Of a stretch of 64,000 nucleotides of DNA, positions 1-9,929 are shown one piece after another. The DNA lies in the NCBI GenBank assembly GCA_026119855.1, contig JAOWBW010002207.1, positions 1 through 64,000 on the forward strand, in the 5' to 3' direction. Numbering within the stretch: the first letter of the stretch is position 1; every line of letters starts with the position of its first letter. A program made the translations under genes and the position numbers. This stretch comes from Campanula takesimana. Its lineage: Eukaryota; Streptophyta; Magnoliopsida; Asterales; Campanulaceae. The notes under the pieces were generated by a model. The model did not search any database, had not been told where the DNA came from, and worked only from the letters and a program-made list of their open reading frames with translations.

Positions 1-345
1 GAATGACTCACGAAGGCAAGTAAGTTATTAAGAGAGAAGAGAAGGAAAGCCCTAATTTGATTGCAAGAAATTGGGAGTATGCAGAAAGAATAGAAGCCCT
101 AGATTCGACAAGGAACGGAAAGTGATTCCAAATCAAGGAAAGTTGTTCAATCTTGAGGTGATTAATTCATTGGCAAATGAATCGTACAAAGATGTCTTGA
201 CAAGTTCGAGATGAAGGCCGATCACCATAACGCGCTAGGGCTAAACATGTCTTCTTTCTTGCATGAGACCGGACCCGAAGGTTCCCTATGTTCCTCCAGT
301 GTAGAGGCTCAGGTCACCGTAATTCTTGTGGATGCTCCATCAAGG
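1..345 (-). mobile_element. Fragment of gag-only (A/B-type) retrotransposon
   Basis: This stretch matches 20290-20640 (element B) and 26640-26990 (element A) almost base for base, for example the segment around GAATGACTCACGAAGGCAAG. Its sense strand is minus, as in A and B. It carries a decayed copy of the type I hairpin (about 284-326) in which the outer stem CCTACG has become CCTATG. It ends abruptly near 345, where integrase-coding sequence on the plus strand begins, so this is an insertion or rearrangement junction. It has no coding potential. Confidence 0.75.
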
Positions 346-1224
346 ATTCTGTGGAACCCACATGAATGGCAACATGCTAGCAAAGAAAGTTATCCGACTA
401 CTAGGGTACTATTGGGCTACAATGGAAGCCGACTGCACCGAGATGGTTAAGAGATGTACAAGTGTTAGATACATGCTAACTTGCAACACACACCACCGTC
501 CGTGTTATACCCTATGACATCTCCTTGTCCGTTTTCTACGTAGGCAATAGACGTCATTGGCAAAGTCTCACCGACAGGTAACAATGGGCATTCATTCGTA
601 TTAGTCGCTGTTGATTACTTCACCAAGTGATCGAGGCTCAATCAACAAAGTCTTAAGCAAAAAAAAGGTGGCTGAGTTCATTAAGATCAACATCATATGC
701 CGATAAGGGGTACCTCATGAGATGATATCCGACAATGGCACGCACTTTGAGAGAGAATGTGACTAACTACTTGCAGAATACAAGATAGAAAGGCATCAGT
801 CGTCACCGTACCGACCACAAACCAATGGAGGAGTCGAAGCTGCTAGAAAAACCATAGAGAACCATCATTAGGAAAATGGCAAGACTGCAGAGACTGGCCC
901 GACAAGCTACCTTTTGCACTCTGGGGCTTCGTACTTCAATCCGTACCGCCACCGGTGAAACTCCATACGCCCTAGCTATGGGATAGAAGCAGGTTACCAA
1001 TCGAATTAGAAGTACCATCACTAAGAGTTCTCATAGAAAACCAAGTGAATGAAGTCGCATGATTGAAACAACCGTTACGAACAACTAGCCCTGCTAGATG
1101 AACGACGACTTCGAGCCGTCGAGCATATACAAGCATATCACGGAGAATGCCCGAGCATTCAATAAGAAAGTCAAATCAGAAACAAAAAGAAGGGGACCTT
1201 GTCCTACGTGAACATCGTCCAGGA
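346..1224 (+). pseudogene. Integrase, N-terminal and core part (Tat-lineage Ty3/gypsy element C), broken
   Basis: Translating across frameshifts gives the N-terminal zinc-binding (HHCC) region of a retroelement integrase (GYYWATMEADC near 400-430), then the catalytic core: IDVIGKVSPTGNNGHSF with the first catalytic Asp near 550, ISDNGTHFERE with the second near 730, and SPYRPQTNGGVEAA with the Glu near 830. This wording is typical of Tat-lineage (Ogre/Retand/Tat) integrases. Several stops and frameshifts are visible, for example a stop directly after DYFTK near 626. Integrase joins LTR DNA to the host chromosome; this copy cannot. The frame is interrupted near 1224 by an LTR and resumes at 3799. 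The upstream RT and RNase H are absent. Confidence 0.85.
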
Positions 1225-3798
1225 CCATTCAATCCTCTCGACGTCCTCTCGATCCGCGAATCCTAATCCTTTCTCCTGGGGGGGGTTAAGGAAAACAAAG
1301 ATTGGAAATAAACGGGGTGAGATAAAATCTCAGTAAGTTACTAATGCAACTACATGACATGCTAATGTGCAATAACCAATAATAATAATCTCACGTAGCA
1401 CATAGCAAATAACAATTAACAGATAGCAGCGGAAATAAAAAAGTAACAAAGGTACTGAACCAAGGTTCCCAAAAGGGTGAATCAATCTGATCAATATTAA
1501 CAGAACCGCATCGAAGAGCAGCTACAATAAACAGCATCAAGAGCTAAAGAAGCCGGTTCAGAAACCGAATATCCAATAACCAATCCCCGATAACCCATCG
1601 ACCATAGCAGCATAACCAGCTGGAGAGAACCTCGGTAGCATAACAACTGAAAGAGGACCCGGTCAGAACCAACCAACAACCAATAATCGATGAACGATAA
1701 CGGGAACGGGGTACATGACACGAAGTCATTACCCAAACTCTATAATACTCACCAAAGGGAGTTCAATATCATCCAAACTATGGCCAGTAGAAGGGGAACG
1801 GGAACGAGTGAAGAACATTATAAAGGACTTGGTTCAGGAGCCATTATAATCCTCTCACTAAACATCATGTTAACAAAGTACCAGCTGGACTTCCAAATAA
1901 ATGCTAAGTAATAAATACTAGCTTAATTAAACAACTTAGGGTTCCAAAGTAGGGAACCACACCAATTAAATCACCATAAAGATGCAACGGTACTCATGAA
2001 GAGTTAGAGTTTACAACAACGATAACAGAATTTCTCATAAAGAGCACAACAACAATGATTATTAGAACACGATAATTCCATAAAGAAGAACCATACCAGA
2101 TACATTCCAAAGATGATACCCACAAGTTAATCATAAAGAGCACAACCCAAACGGTTCGCTCACAATTGGCACAATAACTATTACCAAATGACCCTAAACG
2201 TTTATTCATAAAGAATACTGGGACTATTAGCTCCCTATAATTACACCTAGAATTCCAAATAGGAAGACCGAATAAATACACCTTAAAGCTAGTCAACACC
2301 GTAGGTACCCAATCACCAATTCACGTCTTACATCCGTCATCAACGAACCAATTCTTAACCTCAAACACCCAACAAATCCCGAAGTATAAAACTTATAAAT
2401 TAACTTAACAACCTATCCCATTTGTAGTACTACTAAAGAGAGCTTCGAAACGATAGTTTACACGCCTAAAACGGAGTTCGGACGAAGAAGTTATGGCCTC
2501 CGGAAGATCGACCTAAATTCTGGAAAAAGTGGGCGGGCGCCCGGAATTGAGTGGGCGGTCGCCCGGAACGCTGTTGCCAAGCTAAATGAGGCTGTTTTAG
2601 TGGGAGGTCGCCCAAAACTAAGTGGGCGGTCGGTCGCCCAAGACCCCAAAAACCCCGAATTTCACTCCTTTTGTCCTAAATCTTGATATAACAACCCTTA
2701 TACATCCCCACCATTGAGGAGCTCGATCCATAACCACATCGATCACAAAGGGATCACCCTCGAATACTAAAGTGTCCCACAACATTAACTTAAGTCAACT
2801 AGGGTGATACTTCGAGCCTAGATCGGGCTTGAACCAAAAACAATTCGAAAACAAAGGTACTCAGGACAGCTGGTATGGGCGGTCGCCCATAGCCAGTCCG
2901 GGCGGTCGCCCAAAACCCACACCCAAGCCCAAAACAACTGACTTCATGGGCGGTCGCCCAACCCACCCATGGGCGGTCGCCCACGCACCCAGGTCGCCGG
3001 GAAAACGGCAAGAACCAAATGGGTTCTTCCACTTTTTACCCAAAACCAAATTCTCACAATCATTCTCCCAACTTAATCCCCAAAGCACCCAAACAACATC
3101 AAGCAAAAAGGAGACCTCAACAACACCATAAATGACCCCAACCAAGAATCAAACCCAACATTCATATAAATCACCATTTTTAACCAAAAACCAAATAAAT
3201 TCCAAATCAATTCCAAACTCAACCAAACCTCAAATATAACAACTAAAGCATTATATAAACATGAAATGAACACTTTAGCATAAAAATGGGGGAAAAGCAA
3301 CTTACTTGATAAATCTCAAAGTTGACGGAATTCAATTCTTTTTGGTTCTACGCGATCCTATCGACGATCTAAACAAGGTTCATGTTTTAAGAAATGAGAG
3401 ATTATGAGAAGAAGATGAAGAAATGAAGAGAGAAGGTAGAGAGAAAAACTTACCAAACATGGAGGAGAGAGAGAGGTTTGTTGCTGGGAAATGAAGAATG
3501 AGTGAGGGAGGAGGTGAGGGAGGTGAGGGGGAAATAGGGAAATTATTCAAAAACTTACACTTAGGTCCCCTCTCTCACACTACACACAAATACTTACACT
3601 CCCTACTAACAATTAAGACCCAAACAATTCTACACTAGCACAAATGACCCAAATTAAATGCTAGGCATAATTATTATAACACATAAAATGCACACATAAA
3701 TATTTAAATAAATAATAATTAAATAAAATAACAAGCAAATAAATAAATAATAATTACTTATTACTCATAAAATAGAGCCTATATTTCGGGTCGTGACA
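1225..3798 (-). mobile_element. Long LTR of Tekay-like family F (copy F1), inserted in integrase gene
   Basis: Read on the minus strand it starts at 3798 with TGTCACGACCCGAAATATAG, the same start as the LTRs at 59447 and 38355. It shares their later landmarks: the CCCCATTTTTATGC segment, a homopolymeric C tract (G run at 1267-1276 on plus) and the GAGGACGTCGAG block at the left end. The terminal GTCGCGACA seen in the 59447 copy is missing at the left and no target duplication is visible, so the 3' end is probably truncated. No gag or pol is attached. It separates the integrase core (to 1224) from the integrase C-terminus (from 3799). Confidence 0.75.
2534..2995. promoter_or_regulatory. Cluster of GGGCGGTCGCCC palindromes in LTR F1
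   Basis: At least eight copies of the near-palindrome GGGCGGTCGCCC or variants lie in two groups, 2534-2641 and 2876-2995, spaced by roughly 10-40 bases. They occupy the same part of the LTR as the GGCGCGCGC clusters of the related LTRs at 39065-39320 and 60290-60485, but the word is different. A role as a protein-binding or methylation-rich promoter element is inference. Confidence 0.6.
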
Positions 3799-3940
3799 GG
3801 TAAAGTAGGGACCAAGATGGATAGGCCCTTACATAGTCAAGAAGATCTTCTCCGGAGGAGCGGTACAACTCGCAGACCTAGATGGAGATCAATTGCCGAA
3901 GCCCGTCAACATGGACAAGCTGAAGAAGTACTACTCATAG
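3799..3940 (+). pseudogene. Integrase C-terminal end (element C)
   Basis: The frame gives WIGPYIVKKIFSGGAVQLAD, then LDGDQLPKPVNMDKLKKYYS and a TAG at 3938-3940. This is the usual C-terminal end of Tat-lineage integrase (GPY-KK-SGGA--L-DLDG---P-PVN-D-LKKYY). A small frameshift lies near 3810. It continues the integrase at 346-1224, separated by the LTR at 1225-3798, and fixes the end of sense-strand pol in element C. Confidence 0.85.
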
Positions 3941-4069
3941 CTCCTTCCCCTATTTCAAAAATAATATAATAATAAAGGTACGAGAAAAGAAGCCCGCTAG
4001 ATTGAAAACCTGAAAGGGCGGTCTCGGCAAAAATCAGGGTGTGCATAAAAAAATAATAATAGGGGACAG

Positions 4070-4103
4070 TCTCGTACGAGACACCTATGTCTCGTACGAA
4101 ACA
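4070..4103. promoter_or_regulatory. TCGTACGA palindrome pair, internal copy 1 of element C
   Basis: Two copies of TCGTACGA on either side of a short spacer, with flanks GTC and AGACA, form an imperfect larger inverted repeat. The same word is found in both LTRs of this family (10119-10150 and 13304-13342) and at 6033-6066 and 8767-8800. This copy lies just after the integrase stop. Function unknown. Confidence 0.6.
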
Positions 4104-4141
4104 TGTCAGTCAGCAGACATATTTTTCTCTTTCTTTAACAA

Positions 4142-4197
4142 GAACTACGATGACCTGAGCTCCTTATTTAATTGATGTAAAAGGAGAACGTAGGCAG
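4142..4197 (+). other. Type I CTACG/CGTAG hairpin (sense strand of C)
   Basis: GAACTACG, a GATGACCTGAG bulge side, inner stem CTCCTT / AAGGAG, then AACGTAGGCAGCC. The outer stem CTACG pairs with CGTAG. It lies about 200 bases after the integrase stop and before the antisense PMD genes. Equivalent hairpins follow the gag or gag/pol regions of elements A, B, H and I. Confidence 0.75.
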
Positions 4198-4378
4198 CCT
4201 TTTGGTCCGGTCTATTCAATAAATAAAATCAAAATCTTGTCTTCTTATTAATTGAATGCATTTCAAGAAAGCAATAGGAAAATTCTAACATGAATACCAA
4301 CTTGAAAAACAAAATAAACAAAATACTAAAAATCTAAACATTTGTCTATCTAGGCAATCTCTCGATACTCCTAAGGAT

Positions 4379-5884
4379 CTATTTCTTCCTTGACTTAGTA
4401 GGGGCTTGACCACGGTCTGCCTTGTCATTCCTTTTCCTCTTATGCAAGGGTATCTCGAAACCGAGAGGAACATCAAGTCTACTGAACACCGAGGGAGTCA
4501 ATCTTGTAAACACATGAGGCCTGTCTAGAGCTTGAAATTTACCGGGAAGTCCATTTTCCCTCTTCTCGTAAAAGTCACTATCTAAGAAGTCTTGAGTGGC
4601 ATGTACACTGATATTAGAAGGATCCTCCTTAGCTTCCTTCTTCCTCAAATTCAAGCTAGGCTCGAATTGGTCCCCCAACAGAGAGCGATGAATCTCATCA
4701 ATACCCTCGACACTGGGATGGAGTTCTGTGAGAAACCAATCCAAGTATTTATCCGATAAATAAATACTCCCTCCCTCATGACGAAGAGTGGTCCAACGAT
4801 CCATAGTGGTGCCTTGCCCCAATCACGAGCCAAGCTCGTAGAGAACTCTGAATCTATGAAAGAGATATCCCGGGCACGTCCCCCTAACACGAAAGTGTCC
4901 TGCTGTTGACCGAATTATCGCATCACCCTTCGAGCAAAGTAAAAAAGAGGAATCTCTCAAACCCGGAAGGACGACCTTGTCGTATCCAAGGGTATTAGCT
5001 ACGAACCGCTTCACCTTCCAAAAAGAATGGGCACCAAGCAATATCATCAGTCTTCGCTTTGGCAAAAAGATGGGCCCACTCCTCAATGCTCAAACCTTTA
5101 CCAATAGCCTCCGCCTATGGAAAGTATAAGGAGAATAATCGATCGGAGAGTCCAACAGTTTAAAATGTTCTCTGAGCCAAATAGTCAACAATAATGGACT
5201 TCCCCGAGTTATAGAGCCGGTTTGGTGTAGCTCATCAAGACCATGAAGGGTCTCCCCTAAAATAAGAGGAACAATGTTGAAGGCCCGTCCTCTAGCCTGC
5301 AGAACGATGTCCACGAGTTTCGTGTCCGCCATGCCACACTTGCTCATAAAAAGCACGCTTTGGAATAAGCACAATGCCAAGAGGCAACATTGGGAATCCA
5401 CCCCGTGACCACGAGTCACCCTACCTTTAAATCTCCTAGGCAAAGCGTGGAGATCAACATGGCGGTTATGAATATAACTCTGCGCCTCAGGAAGGCCTAT
5501 ACTCAATAAATTCCTGAGAGACTCCGCCGGTACCTTGTCATACTTGGGCACCGCAATCACCCCTGTCAATGGCATATCCAGGATAGCCGCCATCTCCTCT
5601 ACAGTGGGGACCATCTCATTAAGTGAAAAATTGAAGAGATGAGTCGAAGGATCCCAAAAGCGTACAACTCCCTTTAAAAGGTCCCAACCCGGTTTTAGGT
5701 TCTTCAAGGAGAAAAGAATCTTAAAACCGAACATCTGTATGAATCTTCCTTGACGAGTCTTGTCAAACGAGCGAACGAACGTTGCTAAGTCCTTCTTATA
5801 GCGTTCCACTAATTCCGAGTCCAAGGAGAACTCATTAACAATTATTGATGAAGGGACGGACTTGCTTGGGGCCATTGGGAGCAA
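4379..5884 (-). pseudogene. Antisense gene aORF1 of element C, plant mobile domain protein
   Basis: This gene runs opposite to the element's pol. The long open part (5884-5090) has a PMD signature: RFWDPSTHLFNFSLNEMVPT followed by VEEMAAILDMPLTG, and a later LILGETLHGLDELH block ending near SPLLLTIWLREHFKLLDSP. The start may be the ATG at 5884 or at 5875. Frameshifts near 5090 and 4823 move the frame; downstream pieces continue to a very basic end (HKRKRND...KSRKK) resembling a nuclear localisation signal, with the stop at 4379. It aligns along its length with the plus-strand gene at 59138-62784 of element H. PMD proteins of plant genes (the MAIN/MAIL1 type) act in silencing and genome maintenance in the nucleus; what this copy did is unknown. 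Extra ORFs of this sort have been reported in Tat-lineage elements. Confidence 0.8.
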
Positions 5885-5963
5885 AAGGTTGAGAATTTTA
5901 CTCCAAAATAAAAGTTCCCAGAACTGATTTAAGGCTGCATGGTATTCTAGGACGGACTAGAGG

Positions 5964-6066
5964 TGTTTATATACAAGTTTGGACACCAAATCCTCGAGGA
6001 AAAAGGAAAAACAGCCGCAGACTCAAGGGATGACTCGTACGAGACATCGATGTCTCGTACGAGGCA
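5964..6066 (-). promoter_or_regulatory. Putative antisense promoter of aORF1 (palindrome pair plus TATA)
   Basis: Reading the minus strand, a TCGTACGA palindrome pair with an ATCGAT centre (6066-6033) is followed by a TATA-like GTATATAAAC (5973-5964) and then the aORF1 ATG about 80 bases further on. The order palindrome, TATA, start matches the U3 region of the LTR of the same element (palindromes at 10119-10150, TATA at 10339-10350). Promoter activity is inferred. Confidence 0.55.
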
Positions 6067-6460
6067 TCTCCTAGTTCAGATGACAGACACTCTGCTCAAA
6101 TCTCAGATTTCCCAATGAGTCAAAACATGCCTCAAACACTTCAGAAATGCACTCAAAACAGTTCATACATCACATACAAATGACCCAACACGAATCCATC
6201 TCATAAAAATACCCCTAGGTTCACCAATCGGATGTGAATCAACCCATTACAAAGTCACAAATAAAAACTAAAATTAACAAAAGTATTGTGTGTTGGAGTT
6301 AGGAGTTAATTGTTGCCCAGGTACCAACCCAAAAAAAAAAGGAGAAATTGTCTTCGCCTACGCTGAGGCAATAAGTACATCAACCAAATAAAAGAGGGGA
6401 AAAGGGGATCCTATCTACTCCATCATCAATAAGAAAAGAGACGTCGCCACTACCACATGA

Positions 6461-8608
6461 TCACTCGTCAATCCGAGGTCTCTTCCCGCAAGAAGCCGAC
6501 TCTGTTGTCTGGCGAGCCAATCGGCCTAAGAGTCCAACAGTCTCTCTCTTTACCCTCTTGGCATAGGCTATGAACTGGGTAAGCCGTCCCGCGACCTCTC
6601 TATACTCAGCAATGGGAACCTGTTGAGAAGAAACAAATAGAGATGTCAAAGTATTCAGATAAATGATAAACAGAGAAATGAAATGGCAGAATGATGGAAA
6701 TGACGGAAGAAGGGTCATAAACCATACCATGGTCGCGTCAGCAGGAGGTACGAGTCCCTCAGGCATATCGTACTGGGCGGGAAGGTCCTCGGTGCTCTCT
6801 ATTCCCTTAGCCATGCTGTAGGTAAATGAAGCCAGTCCGAGCTGTGGACTGAAAGGGACATGAACAACTCCCTGGTCCTGAACCTGGCCACCCTCCAGAA
6901 TCAACCGAGGCATAAGACGAGTAAGAAAGTCCTGATAATCAGCCTTAAGATGCATGTGGTCAAAGGTGTCCTGACCAATAATAAGCTCCTCTCTCTCCTC
7001 ATCCTCAATAGTATGAGAGCTAAGCATATAAGCCGGTAGATCCAGAGGGACGATGAGATCAAGCCTACCACCATTATGCTGACGAGAGACTCGCTCTCCC
7101 AAGTAAAAACATCCCCCACCGAGGCCGATCATCAGCATACCCATAATCCTGATGAATCTCTAAACTCCTCCAAGGGAAGAGAGCAGTGTCAACATCAGGA
7201 ACGACGGTCTGCTCATCAAGGTACCGCCTCATCTCCTCTATAGGCAAGTCCGCCCCCTCAGCCTGCTCGTCATGGGTATCCCGGTTGGCCCTATTCCACC
7301 TCAATATGTCCGGAAATATGGCAGCATTATCCCGGAGGTTAAAACTGAAGAGTCTCAATATGGTGTAACCCCAAGCCTGCAAATGAGAGAGACATAGAAA
7401 AATGTCAACATATGATGGCTAAGTAAGAATGCTACCGAAACTGAAAGCAAACTGGGGCTAGGATGAAAAGAGGAATGCTGCAGAGAATGAGTATTATACC
7501 TCCCAAGCATGGCTGTAGCCACCCAAGCCAGCGCTCGCCCGATCCTGCGAACTCTCATCCATAGCCACGTAACAGTGAGCCAAGCCGGCTATACCCCAAC
7601 TAGCATCAGTCACATGCTGCATGTCCCTCAAAGCGCTCAAAAGCGTAAACAAGGCATTCGACGCATGATTAGCAAAAAGCGTTTCAGAGAAAGCCCACCA
7701 CGGAAAACCACGGACAGGTACAATACAAGTGCCGAGATGACCCATCTGGCCAACATTGGCAGCAGCATAAGCATCCACCTTATCCCTCAAGGCTTTGAGA
7801 GGGACGCCCCTGCCTGAGGTGCGCACTGTGAAGCCCAACATCCGCCTCATGTCATCACTACTAGGGAGGAAGTCAGGATCCACCTCGATCGGCTTACCGG
7901 CGATAGAGAGCCCGGTAATAGCATGAAAATCAGTGGGAGTCATGGTAACCTCACCCCACCGCATATGCATAGTATGGGTGCTATCCCACCAGCTTTCCTT
8001 GATGACCTAGAGCACATGGGTGTTTCTCCTATCACCCACCAAGCCATCAAAGAAAGGCTTGAGTCCCATATTCTCGATCTCGTCTTTCAATTCAGCATCT
8101 AGAGTTGTCTACCTCTCGGCAACTGCTCGCACACTGCCCCTACAGTTGTTAATCACTCTGAATGATTAAAGCAACAAAGACAAAAGAGACGAATATCAGA
8201 AAGGCGGTGAAATCCTCATTTAGAGGGAGCATCTAGAGTTGTCTACCTCTCAGCAACTGCTCGCACACTGCCTAGAACAACAGTCGAAATAATGTACTAC
8301 TATACTACAATGATTTTTAACATCAACAAGGCCAAAATCCCATCAAAAGATCAGCCATGCATGATAAACCCTAGCAGCCATAATTCTAGGCGAAAATTGA
8401 CAAAATTCGATTTGCGAATGCACCCAATTGAGACATGCAACAACGAAATTGACATGGAAACTCAATCAAAGGAAGAAATCCTTACCCGCCTAGTCCGAAT
8501 GGCGTGAGAAATGTGTTCATCGGGAAACGGGCATAGTTTATCCATCTCCCACCTCTTCCCCTTCATGTGTCTACCAAGTGTTCTTTGTGGGATCGATTAG
8601 CACCGGCC
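6461..8608 (-). pseudogene. Antisense gene aORF2 of element C, spliced PMD protein, broken
   Basis: A four-exon reading on the minus strand is supported by alignment with 56397-58651 of element H. Exon 1 ends at 8486 (GTAAGG donor). Exon 2 (from about 8138) contains HMRWGEVTMTPTDFHAITGL, the PMD signature, and ends at 7500. A GT-AG intron spans 7499-7377; exon 3 is 7376-6728; a GT-AG intron spans 6727-6620; exon 4 is 6619-6461, ending GKRPRIDE, a basic nuclear-type tail. The last two intron positions match those of H exactly (E|A against E|V, and M|V). An in-frame stop near 8010 and a frameshift near 7080 disable it. About 50 bases around the first acceptor are duplicated (8097-8150 and 8231-8280). 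Function unknown beyond PMD membership. Confidence 0.75.
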
Positions 8609-8766
8609 ATCAGAAAGGGTTGGGAATAACTAGAGATTGGTGAAAATGAAGATTTTTGAGAAAGAAAATTGCCTAGGGTTGAGAACTCTTGAAATGAAAT
8701 AAGAAAAGTGATTTGAAAAACCACTTTCAGCACCTGATACGCGCCTATTCTGCGCAAAATCAGGGA

Positions 8767-8800
8767 TGACTCGTACGAGGCATCTATCCCTCGTATGAGG
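8767..8800. promoter_or_regulatory. TCGTACGA palindrome pair upstream of aORF2
   Basis: Contains TCGTACGA and the mutated TCGTATGA about 16 bases apart. It lies about 160 bases upstream (minus strand) of aORF2 exon 1, as 6033-6066 lies upstream of aORF1. No clear TATA box was found between it and the start. Confidence 0.5.
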
Positions 8801-8839
8801 TATCCTTAGAAAAATCTCAGAAAACCCTGTTTTCATGGG

Positions 8840-9720
8840 AAATTCGAGAAAAGCCCTGCTTTTAACAAGAATTCTAGAAAAGCCCTGCTTTTCAATAGAA
8901 ATGTTAGAAAAAAGCCCTGCTTTTGACTAAAAAGTCAAATCTGAACCCGGTTCAAGATGGAACATTGAGTCGTCAACAAAAGAATATTTTCAGAATTGGA
9001 ACAAGCAAAGTTGTTTCTCAGTACGAATCTATTCTCACCGCACATCCAAGATCATGGGCGAGCAACAAAATCAGCATCAGCAAACACTAAATCCAACGAT
9101 TCTCATCGAGATGTATGTTAATGGCACATGATTTACAACCGGGTATCTCACGACTGTTATCAAGACGTAAGTTAATAACACATGATCCCACCATATAGAG
9201 TCCCATAATTTCCATTGAGACGTATGTTAATGGCATATAATTCATTTTTCCAACAGAAATGATGTCGCGTTGGAAGGAGAAGACATGTCCGAGTAATTGG
9301 TGTCTCCACATTCAGTGATCCCATAATTGTTATCAAGGCGTATGCTAATAACATAGGATTCACACCCCTCAGAGTCGCATAATTGTCATCAAGGTGTATG
9401 CTAATGACATAAGATTCATATTTTCAACGGAAAGGCAGTCGCGTTGAATGGAGAAGACAGGTCCGAGTAATTGGTGTCTCCAAAACCTAGAATCCCATTA
9501 TTGTTATCAAGGCGTATGCTAATAATATAGGATTCACCCCAGAACTGAAGACGGGTCATCATCAACAACAGGGTATATTCAGAATTGGAGTCAAAGAGAT
9601 TGATTCCTCAGTATGGATTACAACTGGAGACGGTTCGTCATCAACAAAAAGGAGTATATTCAGAATTGGAGTCAAAGAGATTGGTTCCTCAGTATGGGTT
9701 ACTTTCTAAACTTTAAACTT
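8840..9720 (+). repeat. Tandem and dispersed repeats in the 3' untranslated region of element C
   Basis: Three repeat groups are present. 8840-8940 has about four copies of a 30-base unit containing AAAAGCCCTGCTTTT. 9100-9540 has degenerate units around CCATAATTGTTATCAAGGCG. 8960-9020 and 9540-9710 carry three to four copies of a unit with CAGAATTGGAGTCAAAGAGA. Repeat-rich 3' regions are a known feature of Tat/Ogre elements and a source of satellites. Confidence 0.7.
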
Positions 9721-9795
9721 TACTTACTGCAGTATTGTTTTCAAAAATGATTTTCAAAATACCTTAAACCCCCGTTTTTGCGTGTTTTCGGAGTC

Positions 9796-9838
9796 GAACT
9801 ACGTTTGGTCTGATTTCCTTCCGAGGAATACGTAGGCA
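9796..9838 (+). other. Type II CTACG/CGTAG hairpin upstream of the C 3' LTR
   Basis: GAACTACG, TTTGGTCTGA, inner stem TTCCT / AGGAA with loop TCCG, then TACGTAGGCAGC. Type II hairpins have TGATTCC-like bulges and lie between the antisense genes or repeats and the polypurine tract. It is about 80 bases before the tract. Confidence 0.7.
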
Positions 9839-9917
9839 GCTTTCTAGCACGACCATATCCAAAGTTCTAAATGGTGTCTTTTCTATCGATGACGTTACTT
9901 CATTCATAAGTATCGTC

Positions 9918-9929
9918 GCCGAGGGGATC
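9918..9929 (+). other. Polypurine tract of element C
   Basis: GCCGAGGGGATC lies directly before the LTR start TGTAGACACC. The same CCGAGGGG core precedes the 3' LTRs of A, B, D and H (read as CCCCTCGG on plus at 14918, 16855, 32274 and 54982). It primes plus-strand DNA synthesis and identifies the following LTR as the 3' LTR. Confidence 0.8.

Noticed and set aside
2829..3145. Overlapping open frames on both strands (about 100 residues)
   Set aside because: They cross the GGGCGGTCGCCC palindromes of LTR F1, and the paired frames reflect inverted-repeat composition.
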